From Amphimedon queenslandica (taxonomy: Eukaryota; Porifera; Demospongiae; Haplosclerida; Niphatidae): a stretch of 43,739 nt of DNA. The notes beneath the pieces are model-generated. The model made no database searches, was not told where the DNA came from, and saw only the letters and a list, made by a program, of their open reading frames with translations. The stretch lies in assembly GCF_000090795.2 (NCBI RefSeq), contig NW_003546311.1, forward strand, positions 1 through 43,739, in the 5' to 3' direction. The position numbers were made by a program, and so were the translations under genes. Positions 34,350-43,739 of this stretch are shown in pieces; the first letter of the stretch is position 1, and every line of letters begins with the position of its first letter.

Positions 34350-35053
34350 CACTGCTGAGAACTGCACAAATGAATAGGAGAAAGGGAAATAAAGACAGAG
34401 AAAGGATACAACAATATCTTACATTGTATTATATAAGTTAACAGCAGCTAGATCTAGGGTCTGTAAGAGCACTGCAGAAAGGCCTATTGTCCTGTTAGTG
34501 CTGCTGCTCCTCCTGCAGCATTATCTTAGCCCCTTTCTTGACTCTTATGACTTTATCAGAACACGCACACACTTTTTAATTAGTGTGACCACACAAAGTG
34601 CATCGTGAGAGGTGTATACACAACACAAGTGTCTTGATTAACGTTCCAACACTTTATATAAGGAATTGTACTACTCAATGAATACAATTAGCACCACTGA
34701 TAGAGAATGGTCACCACTGGCATACAGACTGCTTCCCCAAGGTGAAAATGAACAAATCATTTATTATTGAGATTTTTCTAAATTATTCTTCAACAACTTG
34801 GTCCTTGTGTCACACGCTGTTTAGCAAAGTTAGCTAGTGGCAGCCAAATAGAGCCTCAAATCAAATTCAATTACCAAGACTGATAACTAACTACTAGTAA
34901 TGATAGCTTTGTAAGGCAAATATTCATAATAAATAAACAAAGGGAACTGATGAATGAACGGCTTATCTACAAGATGAACTAGATATATAATTAATAACAT
35001 AACAAATAACAATTTAATACTGATTATATAATTATTTGTAACAACTGCCATGA
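34350..35053. other. Spacer between TRIM-NHL and HERPUD genes
   Basis: About 700 bp of AT-rich sequence, expected to hold the TRIM-NHL promoter and any 5' exon, and the HERPUD 3'UTR. No open frame or RNA gene was recognised. Confidence 0.5.
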
Positions 35054-38000
35054 CTAGTCATTAGCTAATTCAGGAAGCTGCTGTGGTACAAGAGATGTGA
35101 AAAAAGATGTTATGAGTGTCACAAGAGTACCAAAGAACCCTCTTCTCTCTTCCTCAGGAGGAGGAGCCTATAATGAACAATAATTATAGGAATTAAATGC
35201 AGTAGAAGCCTCATTAATGAGCCTTAATAATGACCTATCATGATCATACCTCAGGTACATTATCTTATTACACAATATAACTAAGCTTGGAGGTACATTA
35301 TCACTAGATTACACAATATATAACACTATTTAATGTTGCGCAATATCAATGTAAGGCGCCTTAATTGTTTTTGGAGTATTACCACACACACACACACACA
35401 CTGTGACACACACACACACACACACACACACTGCGACACACACACACACACACACTGCAACACACACACACACACCTCTTGCTGTTCTTGAGGTGGGTCT
35501 CCTCTATCATTATCATCAACTGGTGCTTCATTATCTTCCCTTCTGGGAGGATCCGGCTGTACAGGAGAAGGAGGAGGAGGAGGGGGAGGATTCTGGTTTA
35601 CTAAAAAAGAATAATAAATAATACAAATGCAATAATAAATAATAATAATAATAACAGCTAATAGAGATAACACAATACAACAATACTTATTTTAAAATGC
35701 TACTCTCTCTTTCTCTCTCATCAACTCACATTGTCTTCTTTGTAGTCTGAACCAGCCACCCTGATTCCTAATAAGGTCAAAGAACAATAGACCAACATGA
35801 CAATAATCAGCATATCATCAAACCTACATTAATATTAGGGCCACACCCACACCAAATATAGCAAACTGGTATATGGAACCAGAGAGGTATCCCATAGTAC
35901 CAAGGAAAAACAGCATCAATAGCATGTAGGCATAATCCACGAGATCCCTCCTCTGCCTGTTGTCAGCCATCAGCCCACCCATCATTCCGCCACCAGCGTT
36001 CATAGCTATGTCATCATTATCTTGATCAGCCTCTGGTTCGGGCGGAGCCGGAGCCACGCCTCCTGCCCCGCCCACAGGATTGTCCGGGTTGGGATGTTGA
36101 TGAGTCTGGGGTGGGATTTGCCTAAAAAAAGTGATGGGATAGGGTTGTAATAATGTGTTTATTTATGCTCTAAGGAAAAGGTATACATAGACTCGGAATA
36201 ATAACTTTGCTTTTATTACAAAGTAACAGCTTTTTATTAAATAAACAATGTTGAAAGAAACGCCAACACACGTAGACGTTGTACAAATGTTAGATACAAA
36301 AAACATCATGTAATAGTAAAGATTACATGATATTAGCAATGTATAGTAAGAATTATAGTAGGAGTTCAACCAAGGGAGCCACCTAATCAAATAAATCAAA
36401 GTCAAGGGAAAGAGATCCCCATCCCCAATAAGCTTTGTTACAGTACAGCAGGAGTCCATCTTTATTGCATCTTCTGATACATATATACATGATCTTAGGT
36501 TGTGTAGAAAGTTTGAGCTGTTTCTAATCAAATTTGAATTTTTAATGAATTTTTAAAGTTGCTCAAAATCAGCCTGTACTAGAGGACTATGGCCAAATTC
36601 CACCAAAAATGAAAAGGAGAAAATTCACTATTTTTATGATTTTAAAAAAATACATACATTGTATACATTGTACATGTTCTCATGTTATGTAAAAAGTAGC
36701 TAATTCCAATCATATTTGGATTTTTTATGAATTTTAAAATTACTAAAAAATCAGGCCAAAGTACCTGTACTACAGTACAGGGCCCTACTTTGGTCAAATT
36801 TCGGCAAAAATGAATAGGGGAAATTTATTATTTTAATAATTTTTTCTAATGCATATACATGTTCTTATATTGTGTAGAAAGTTTGAGCTGATTCCTATCA
36901 ATATTGGATTTTTTACGAATTTTTAAAGTTGCTCAAAAATAGGACCAAAGTCCCTGTACTATTATAGTACAGGGTCATGAGCCAAATTTTGGCAAAAATG
37001 ACTAGGAGAAAATTCTCCATTTTTATAATTTTTTCTAATGCATATACATGTTCTTATATTGTGTAGAAAGTTTGAGCTCATTCCTATCAATATTGGATTT
37101 TTTTACAAATTTTTAAAGTTGCTCAAAAATAGGACCAAAGTCCCTGTACTATAGTACAGGGTCAAGAGCCAAATTTCGGCAAAAATGACTAGAAGAGAAT
37201 TCTCCATTTTTATAATTTTTTCTAATGCATATACATGTTCTTATGTTGTGTAGAAAGTTTGAGCTCATTCCTATCAATATTGGATTTTTTTTTACAAATT
37301 TTTAAAGTTGCTCAAAAATAGGACCAAAGTCCCTGTACTATAGTACAGGGTCACGAGCCAAATTTCGGCAAAAATGACTAGGAGAGAATTCTCCATTTTT
37401 ATAATTTTTTCTAATGCATATACATGTTCTTATGTTGTGTAGAAAGTTTGAGCTCATTCCAATCAAAATTGAATTTTTTATGAATTTTTAAAGTTGCTCA
37501 AAAATTTGTGTCTGTAGTGTATACATGCAGAGTATTCCATAGAAGAGAACTCTCCATTTCAATTACACATATAGTACATGAAATGAATACAGGAGCTTAC
37601 CAGTTAGGATTGTTATACATCATCTGGTACCACTGAGTCATCTGAGCAGCATAGTAAGGGGACATCATATAGGGGTGGGGCCAGCCCTGAGGGAACTGAG
37701 GAGGGACTGGGGCACCGTATCCAGGTATCGTCCTAATTATTGACAGGAAGACAAATTGGATGATTAGGAAAGAATCTCAAACATTGTTGATGTGATGAGA
37801 AATAACTTGGCAATATCAATAGCTGCACCATGTGATTGTGATACTGTTATTTTAACTATCATGATAGTTATCATGTGTACATGGAGCATGCACATAAATG
37901 ACACTTGACAGCTGTAATCATCTTCTAATTAATGGCAAATTCTACAGCTAGAGTGGTATGACTAATGACTTATTATAGCACAGCTTGCTTCAAGGTTTTT

Positions 38001-39136
38001 CACTGTGACCCTGCTATAAACATCACCAGCATGTGAACGTGTATTCAGTATAGCAGGACAGTGTTTCTCGTTGAAAATTTGGATTAAATAAATTAACTAG
38101 TACAGGTATACTGTGATTTTACAAATTAATAAATGCATTGGTTAAGTACAATCATGACTACATTCTTAAATAAATCATTGTATTTCCACGTGTAAACCCA
38201 ATGGCTAAACTATCATGATATGTTCACTATCCTGATATTAGAGTTACTAAATATCGTGACAGAGATATTACTGCTATCACTCAGGCCTACAATATACATT
38301 ATACATACATTAAGCAAAATTAGTACTGGCATTACAATCAAAATTAATGTTACTCTGACATAATTACATAATTATAACTTACGTAGTATGTCTCTGATGA
38401 GTACTACTAGTACTCTCTCCACTACCGGTATTATTATTATTGACCTATTGGTATGACAACAATAAATACAACTAACACTATTAGTTCTATAGACCTGTTC
38501 TCCATTACTGGTAGCAGATGGAGTGGCTACTGGTCGAGGCCTTGCCCTCTCTCTCACCTATAACACGTCAAACGATCACGAGAATAATTATTATCACGTG
38601 ACATGGTGCATGTACACGTACATGTATAATGTACTTACGACTGGTTGAGGAGGAGCACTGTGGCTATTAGTGACAGGGAGAGAGTTTGATCTTGATGGAG
38701 ATACGACCAGGTGTAGCGTTATACCAGACGAGGACTCCTTTGTAAGAAAAAAAGAAAAAGAATATTATGACTATGATTCTCTTTGGGCGGAGCTCAATTA
38801 GCAATAAGTGTGAACAAAGGTGCGATTATTAATACCAGGTCAGTGATGGGGGTTTCATCAGGAACAATCCTCCCACTGTGGATCAGCTTCTGACTCCTAA
38901 CAGGCTAAAGAAGAAAAAAGACACGATAAACATGTTAATGTCGGTCGGTTTACATGTATATATATATAGATAGAAATATTATGAGTTACCGGGTGAGACG
39001 GATGGATATTGGATAGATGGACCTTCAGATCAAACAAGCACCACTTCCTCTCACACTCGATGCTCAAATCTTCCACAGAGCCATTCGCAGTCTTCACTAG
39101 TACAGACACATTCCTTTGGTTACCATTGGTCGCCAT
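35054..39136 (-). CDS. HERPUD2-like: HERPUD-type ER membrane protein with ubiquitin-like domain
   Basis: Starts at 39136 with MATNGNQRNVSVLVKTANGS and ends QQLPELAND at 35054. HERPUD proteins sit in the ER membrane, bind HRD1 and aid ER-associated degradation. The N-terminal ubiquitin-like domain is split by an intron: VEDLSIECERKWCLFDLKVH, then PVRSQKLIHSGRIVPDETPI. The middle has PHPYMMSPYYAAQMTQWYQM (about 37605-37685). The membrane hairpin region is RRDLVDYAYMLLMLFFLGTM and YQFAIFGVGVALILM (about 35820-35960). The tail is Pro-rich (QNPPPPPPPSPVQPDPPRRE) and ends GFFGTLVTLITSFFTSLVPQ, very like the human C-terminus. About nine exons. The intron at 36124-37598 contains the inverted 187-bp array. 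Confidence 0.9.
35380..35476. repeat. (CA)n microsatellite with CTGYGA/CTGCAA interruptions
   Basis: Four runs of acacacac are separated by ctgtgacac, ctgcgacac and ctgcaacac, in a HERPUD intron. The regular interruptions suggest a minisatellite formed from a CA block plus CTGYRA spacer. Confidence 0.95.
36465..37510. repeat. 187-190-bp tandem array, inverted relative to the ZDHHC intron array
   Basis: About five to six units. The palindrome CCTGTACTATAGTACAGG is perfect at 37143-37160 and 37332-37349. Variants lie at 36953-36973 (with ATTATAG centre) and near 36762-36782. Spacing is about 189-190 bp. Shared blocks read on this strand are AGAAAGTTTGAGCTCATTCC, AATTTTTAAAGTTGCTCAAA and GGAGAGAATTCTCCATTTTT; each is the complement of a block in the 7100-8060 array. 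It fills most of a HERPUD intron. Confidence 0.9.
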
Positions 39137-39316
39137 TGTTAATAATGTAGACAATTAAATGAATTAATTATTAATTGAGCCACGCCCTTAAATTGATGGA
39201 CCACGCCCACTCGTTGATGTGTTATGCTTTCATTGGCTGGAGGATAATCATGCTAATTGACAATAATTTTAAATTAAGTCTACAATTTCTCATTATTGCT
39301 GTCATTGAAAATTGAC

Positions 39317-40486
39317 TTAATTTTCTGTTTCAAGGAAAGCATTATAATCTTCAGGAGACATCAACTTATTATACTCGCCGTCAGAAGGCACTTTCAACTT
39401 AACAATCCAACCTAAAAAGTTTTTAAAAATATGAACAAAAACTGCGTTATACCAGTCACCTTCATTATAAGGGCTTCCATTGACAAGACTTGGTGATTCG
39501 GTCAATGACCCGTTGATCTCAGTCACTTCTCCTCCAACAGGAGCATACAGATCAGCAGCAGCTTTAACACTCTCAACTGTCCCAAATACATCTATAATGA
39601 TAATTATCATCATCATACTATTGCTCTTTTAGCTTCTAATAATTACTTCTTTCTAATATTGTACTGTAGGTGCTGAAACTAATAATCATGGCTAAAATCT
39701 AAGTTGACTCAGCATACCACATAGCTGGAAGTATTACTTGAGGAATTATAATTTTCCAATTTGATGCCAATAAAGTGTATGCAGAATTTAATTTCAATGG
39801 TATAGGTGTGAGCTATTGCTATACCTATTGGCTATTAATGCTTTGCAGAATTAAATTGCACATTTTAAAAATAATTAACAGCAAACCTCAAAATTAAAAC
39901 TCCAGTGGCTATACGATGGCAATGCATCAGACTATGTAGTATAAATTGAGATATTTGGAAATTATTATTATTAATTTTTCAGAAAACCTTATACATCATG
40001 CAATCTTATAAAATGAATTATGCTACTGTTTGCTAAAAGAGAGGCCTATACTATCAGCGTGTACGTTATGTTCACAGATGGAGTTACCACAAGCATGCAT
40101 ACCTCCTTGATTAAAGCTTGTTCCAACATCCGGCATATCAACGTAAACAGCTTCCCCAAGTGAATCCTGGGCGTGGTCAGAGATTCCAACAGTCGCCACG
40201 TCTCCTTCTAAGGATACCCATTCGTGAGATTTAGTGAAACGATAGTTTGAAGCTGCAAAATAAGAATGATGAATAGTCATTGCTATCATTGTCACACATT
40301 ATATACATGTTATAATAACTATGTATATATACTACACTCACATGGGGCACTGCTAGAGTAGAGTCTGCTCCTTTGCAATGAAACGAGACTCGGGGCTGCT
40401 TTCGTACTAATGGAGGGTACCAGGCGAGAAGAGGCAGTTGCCAGTAGATGATAAGAAACAAATCTAACCGCGCAAGACACAGCCAT
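39317..40486 (-). CDS. GCSH: Glycine cleavage system H protein, mitochondrial
   Basis: Four exons. The first (about 40343-40486, [20 protein letters not shown]) is a Ser/Arg/Ala-rich mitochondrial presequence ending RLYSSSAP. The mature part begins [20 protein letters not shown], continues with [20 protein letters not shown], and has the lipoyl-lysine in [20 protein letters not shown]. It ends [20 protein letters not shown] and FLETEN. H protein carries the aminomethyl group on lipoate between the P, T and L proteins. The chain length and every core motif are normal. Confidence 0.95.
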
Positions 40487-40606
40487 GAGGGTAATGGGAA
40501 AAGTTTAGGAAAAAAAAGAGAAAAATAATTAGACACGCCCATTTGGAGCCACTCCTTTTGACTAGGCCTAGCTAGTTAATTAATTTGCTGTTAAAAGTGT
40601 TTATTT
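40487..40606. promoter_or_regulatory. Divergent promoter region GCSH/MsrA
   Basis: Only 120 bp separate the two start codons. No TATA box is evident. Sequence includes taggcctagctagttaattaat. Confidence 0.55.
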
Positions 40607-41824
40607 ATGCTGCGTGTACTTTTTCTCACCAGTAAAGAAGGATCTCCAGATTTGTCATCTAGGGCTCTTCCTATGGCATTTCTCCGAAAACTGGTAAAAG
40701 GTGGTGATAGAAAAGAACCTGTTGAGTCTATGGATAAGAACACTACAACAACGGATCCCCTCCAGGACGTGACAAGCAAGACTGCTGACCTTACCATTGC
40801 TGATGATGTCAAACACGGTGTGGCTACCTTTGCCCTGAGCTGATTCTGGTTCCCCGAGGCACAGTTCGGCTGTGCCCCGGGTGTACTCCGTACAAAGGTT
40901 GGGTTTACCGGGGGAAAGAAGAAAGGGCCTACATATTACAGCCTGTAAGATCATAAATAATCCTTAATGTGTGTATAACTACACTTTTGTCTCTCTTATA
41001 TTATAGTGGTGATCACACAGAGACTATAGAAATACACTATGATCCAGACGTTACCAGTTACACTGATCTACTGAAGCTGTTCTGGGAGAATCACGATCCA
41101 ACTCGCTGTGCATCTCGCCAGTACATGTCCGCCATTTTCTATCACAGCGACGAGCAGAAGACTCAAGCTGAAGAGTCCAAGGAGCAAGAGCAGTCAAAGC
41201 GTAGCAAGAAAATACAGACAAAGATTGCTCAAGCTGAAACATTCTACAATGCTGAAGAGTGAGTGAATACAATTCAGTGGTGTGTAGTTATTATTTGAAA
41301 TAAAATAGACAATAAATAATCTGATTTAAATGTCTTGTTTACAAGACTAAATTTTACTCCAGCTGTTTACACTATCCAACAGCTGTATTTCCATTGGTAT
41401 TTGATCTGTTTTGGTATTTGTTTGGATTTTGTATCCATTTCAATTAAAAGCATAGTCATTATAGCTAGGATGTCACATGAATTACTATTGCTACTACTCA
41501 TTTCCTCAATCCTCCTTTTAAGGCTGTTTATTTAAACCTATTAATTCTTATAATGGATTGCATTATTATAATTGTGACCTCTTATTTTATTTTTGCTGCA
41601 GTTACCATCAAAAATATCTGCTACGCCAGCAAAGAGACATACTCCAAGCCCTAAACCTCACTGATGAGGAGCTCATCAAATCTCACATTGCATGTCGTCT
41701 CAATGGCTACTGTGGAGGATATGGGAAGATGGACGAGCTGGAGAAAGAGCTCTCTCTTTTTAATCTTCCTTCTCGCATACAGGATCGCCTCAGAGCCATC
41801 GTATCACGTGGAAATTTATATTAA
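40607..41824 (+). CDS. MSRA: Selenoprotein methionine sulfoxide reductase A
   Basis: Exons 40607-40944, 41007-41258 and 41602-41824 sum to 813 nt, or 270 residues if the in-frame TGA at 40841-40843 is read as selenocysteine. The enzyme reduces Met-S-sulfoxide in proteins. The family motif is ALGCFWGAEA with catalytic Cys; here the frame reads [20 protein letters not shown], so the stop falls exactly on the catalytic residue (Sec79). Downstream the frame stays open and conserved: [61 protein letters not shown] likely resolving Cys is in [14 protein letters not shown]. Two in-phase introns follow the TGA. A SECIS element lies in the 3'UTR. Conservation on both sides of the TGA argues against a pseudogene. 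The N-terminal 65 residues are basic and may target an organelle. Confidence 0.93.
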
Positions 41825-41896
41825 CTAAATTGTAGTAATTTGTTTTTGTCTCTGTATTATAATAGTGTATGTGTGTGTCTGTGTGGCTTTGTCACG

Positions 41897-41970
41897 TGAC
41901 TCTCACATGATGCTGCAAGGATAAACTTGGCAACTGCCTGGTCCTTGTGGCTGATGATAGTATGAGGTCA
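41897..41970 (+). promoter_or_regulatory. SECIS element (form II) of the MsrA selenoprotein mRNA
   Basis: Begins 73 nt after the MsrA stop codon. The non-Watson-Crick quartet is UGAU (41908-41911, within AUGA at 41907) opposite UGAU (41952-41955), giving U-U, G-A, A-G and U-U contacts. Helix II pairs 41912-41921 with 41942-41951: ten pairs, two of them G-U, plus a possible U-G at 41922/41941. The apical adenines, AAA at 41923-41925, lie 12 nt after the AUGA, as required. A mini-stem, GGC (41929-41931) with GCC (41936-41938), makes it form II. Helix I pairs 41897-41900 with 41967-41970 and 41902-41905 with 41963-41966. Confidence 0.92.
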
Positions 41971-42073
41971 TTGTGATTTAGCGATCACAGGATTTTTAAT
42001 CAATGAGTAATAATTATTATAAATATTTTTTATGAGTAGTCATTATTGAGTGCAATGCCACCGCCAGATATCT

Positions 42074-42880
42074 CTAGTATCTATGAGGTAAAACAGGTTT
42101 TGAAAACCAGTCAAACGATCCGTCACACTTTACCTTCTGAGGTTCCTGAAACTCTAACCAGTCAGACTGGTACGTGGGGAGCAGCCCCATACTGTGGAAC
42201 TTGTAGACTGCCAATGCAATCACGGCCAGGTTACCAAACACGTAAACTGCTTTCTGGAATATAGCCTGGTCTCCAACCAGATTCTTGAATGCTATGAATG
42301 AGATAGTATCAGAGAGCATAAACAAATGGGAACATCATTCATTACCTTCTTTACAGCTTAGCAATGTCTGGACTGGCCTGAAGAACATCATGCCAACCAT
42401 CATTATGGGAAAGAGAGAGACAGTATTACCAGCCATCCACATTATAAATAGATTCATAGGGAGCTGCTTCAGGGGACCTAAAGCAAGGCCCCATCCTTGC
42501 TATTGAGAAACAAAACACATATATAGATACATAATAATATATAATTATTATATGAAATACACTTACATTTTGTACTTAATCATTTTCATAAATTGCACAA
42601 TTAAATTTCACAATCATAACGTACCTTTGCCACTAAATTAGAATCTTCATCTTCTGTACTCTCCTGGGGAAAGTCAAGATGGATATATATTATAGCAAAT
42701 TTTATAATAATATTAAGTTACTTCATTAGTTGGCAGTTTGTGAATGTAGCCTGGAGGACTCGCTAATTCATCTGATCTTCTGTGCCTAAAATTTTTAAAA
42801 ATAAATAAAAATATTTCATAAAATTTCCTTTACTTTCTTCCTTCAGTAAAATCAACAGACCACTTTCCTCTAGACGCCAT
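42074..42880 (-). CDS. EMC4: ER membrane protein complex subunit 4
   Basis: Starts at 42880 ([16 protein letters not shown]). Exons follow near 42724-42785 ([18 protein letters not shown]), 42626-42662 ([13 protein letters not shown]), 42350-42500 and 42074-42295. EMC4 is a membrane subunit of the EMC insertase, which inserts tail-anchored and multi-pass proteins in the ER. Diagnostic segments are [40 protein letters not shown] and [20 protein letters not shown]. The C-terminal end after the family's LEF.EP motif ([20 protein letters not shown]) differs from the vertebrate tail, so the exact stop is less sure. It converges on MsrA, with the SECIS between them. Confidence 0.92.
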
Positions 42881-42985
42881 GTTAATAAAGGGCGGGGTTT
42901 AAATAAATTATTGAAGATTGATGCAAACTCGCATGCAAGCACAGCGAACATTATTGCTAGAGGAAAATATAAGGAAAACACCTTT

Positions 42986-43156
42986 GAATAATTATAATTA
43001 GGTGCATGAACTCAGCACTACGGAAAGACTAATTTTTTCCTTCTTTCCATGCCCTATGTGCAGCGAAGGATGAATAATTATAATTAGGTGTATGAACTCA
43101 GCACTACAGAAGGACTAATTTTTTCCTTCTTTCCATGTCCTATGTGCAGTGAAGGA
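42986..43156. repeat. Tandem duplication of an 86-bp unit
   Basis: Copies at 42986-43070 and 43072-43156 differ at only a few positions (for example GGTGCATGAA versus GGTGTATGAA, CTACGGAAAGA versus CTACAGAAGGA). Each ends with a pyrimidine tract followed by CTATGTGCAGYGAAGGA, which looks like a splice acceptor. An open stretch follows the second copy (about 43145-43280: EGKIIQLQEQRVEESMRKQG, then KDPSKAQKLGSITLQ). It could be an exon or a relic of one; no family recognised. Confidence 0.7.
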
Positions 43157-43308
43157 AAGATTATACAACTGCAGGAACAACGAGTGGAGGAAAGTATGAG
43201 GAAACAAGGAAAGGATCCTTCCAAGGCTCAGAAATTAGGGAGCATAACTTTACAAGGAAGGAAGGAAATTAAATACTGCATGCATGCATCACTCTCCTGG
43301 GTCATTAC

Positions 43309-43340
43309 TATAAAAAGAGGGCAACTTCCACTCAGCAGTC
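43309..43340 (+). promoter_or_regulatory. TATA-box promoter of the 3'-terminal gene
   Basis: TATAAAAA at 43309-43316 is followed about 25 bp later by CACTCAGCAGTCAAG, a plausible initiator, and by an ATG at 43420. The other genes in the window lack a clear TATA box, so this one may be strongly or tissue-specifically expressed. Confidence 0.5.
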
Positions 43341-43419
43341 AAGTCATTTCAACTGCAGTGATAATAATAGTAATAATAATAATTTATCAACAAGATTTTA
43401 TTAACTATCAACTGTAGCA

Positions 43420-43739
43420 ATGACTACTACAATTGTTTCTGTTGGAATATTCCTCACTTTGTTGGCCGTTGCATTTGCCCGAGCCCGTCCACTGCTGGCT
43501 GATGAATTTGATGAAAATGATAACTTCATACTCCAGCTAGCTGCTAATGGGGAAGCTACTCATCCATCTCAAGATGCTGATATCCCTCAAGTCATTCATG
43601 CACTCAACAAAACCTCCTCAAACTGGTAAAATAGTACAGTACATCTACAGCTATTTGAAATAACATTATTATTATTTCATAATAGGGCAAGAACTGGTAC
43701 TCAAGGATGCACCTCTTCTAACAGGCTCTTTGGAGGACA
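43420..43739 (+). CDS. Secreted protein, N-terminal part (runs off window)
   Basis: Exon 1 is 43420-43625. It joins in phase to exon 2 from 43686 (donor TG|GTAAAA, acceptor AATAG|G). The N-terminus MTTTIVSVGIFLTLLAVAFA is a clear signal peptide, cleaved near ARA. Next come an acidic stretch (DEFDENDNFILQLAANGEAT), then PQVIHALNKTSSNW and ARTGTQGCTSSNRLFGG. The pattern of a helix ending in N.T...W before a Gly-rich segment faintly recalls a cathepsin B propeptide, but this is too weak to name it. The gene continues past the right edge. Confidence 0.6.

Noticed and set aside
35326-35673. Open frames through the (CA)n repeat as separate proteins
   Set aside because: They are CVCVCV or THTHTH runs made by the microsatellite; only the part encoding QNPPPPPPPSPVQPDPP belongs to HERPUD.
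40841-40843. In-frame TGA as a pseudogene mutation or sequencing error in MsrA
   Set aside because: The TGA lies exactly on the catalytic residue, conserved coding continues through two more exons with correct phase, and a full SECIS follows the stop codon.
43420-43739. Calling the right-edge gene a cathepsin B
   Set aside because: Only a weak N.T..W pattern is present and no protease domain lies in the window.

Overview
The window looks like nuclear DNA from an early-branching animal, most likely a demosponge of the Amphimedon type. This is an inference from three things: AT-rich, compact gene packing (about 15 genes in 44 kb), many 50-100 bp GT-AG introns, and animal-only families (TRIM-NHL, Regnase, VARP, HERPUD, ZDHHC3/7) beside unusual genes. 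No database search was possible. Exon joints were worked out by eye from splice sites and reading phase.

Layout. 1-4887 (-): the 5' part of a long WD-repeat protein (WDR97/WDR87-like), running off the left edge, with a 339-bp hAT-like MITE in one intron. 5047-5440 (-): a small, probably mitochondrial protein of unknown family. 5676-6028 (+): a mini HMG-box protein. 6183-9393 (+): a ZDHHC3/7-type palmitoyltransferase whose fourth intron holds a 187-bp satellite-like array. 9946-about 13076 (-): an SLC35C2-like transporter. 13628-17274 (-): a Regnase/N4BP1-type RNase. 17825-19152 (+): a dual-specificity phosphatase. 19338-21126 (+): a fusion of adenine deaminase with a LOG-family phosphoribohydrolase. 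21389-30199 (-): VARP/ANKRD27. Nested in one of its introns on the other strand is an intronless seven-transmembrane receptor (24864-27179, +). 30323-31615 (+): mitochondrial malonyl transferase MCAT. 32004-34349 (-): a TRIM-NHL protein. 35054-39136 (-): HERPUD, carrying a second, inverted copy of the 187-bp array. 39317-40486 (-): glycine cleavage H protein. 40607-41824 (+): MsrA, with an in-frame UGA exactly at the catalytic cysteine and a form-II SECIS element in the 3'UTR, so a selenoprotein. 42074-42880 (-): EMC4. 43420-end (+): start of a secreted protein with a TATA box.

The two strongest discoveries are the adenine deaminase-LOG fusion and the selenocysteine MsrA with its SECIS. The fusion would release and then deaminate (N6-modified) adenine from nucleotides in one polypeptide. 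Several gene pairs are divergent with about 120-235 bp between start codons (small mitochondrial gene/HMG, VARP/MCAT, GCSH/MsrA), which suggests shared promoters. HERPUD and EMC4 both belong to ER protein quality control. MCAT and GCSH are linked in mitochondria, because the type II fatty-acid pathway makes the lipoate that GCSH carries. Their presence in one window may be chance.
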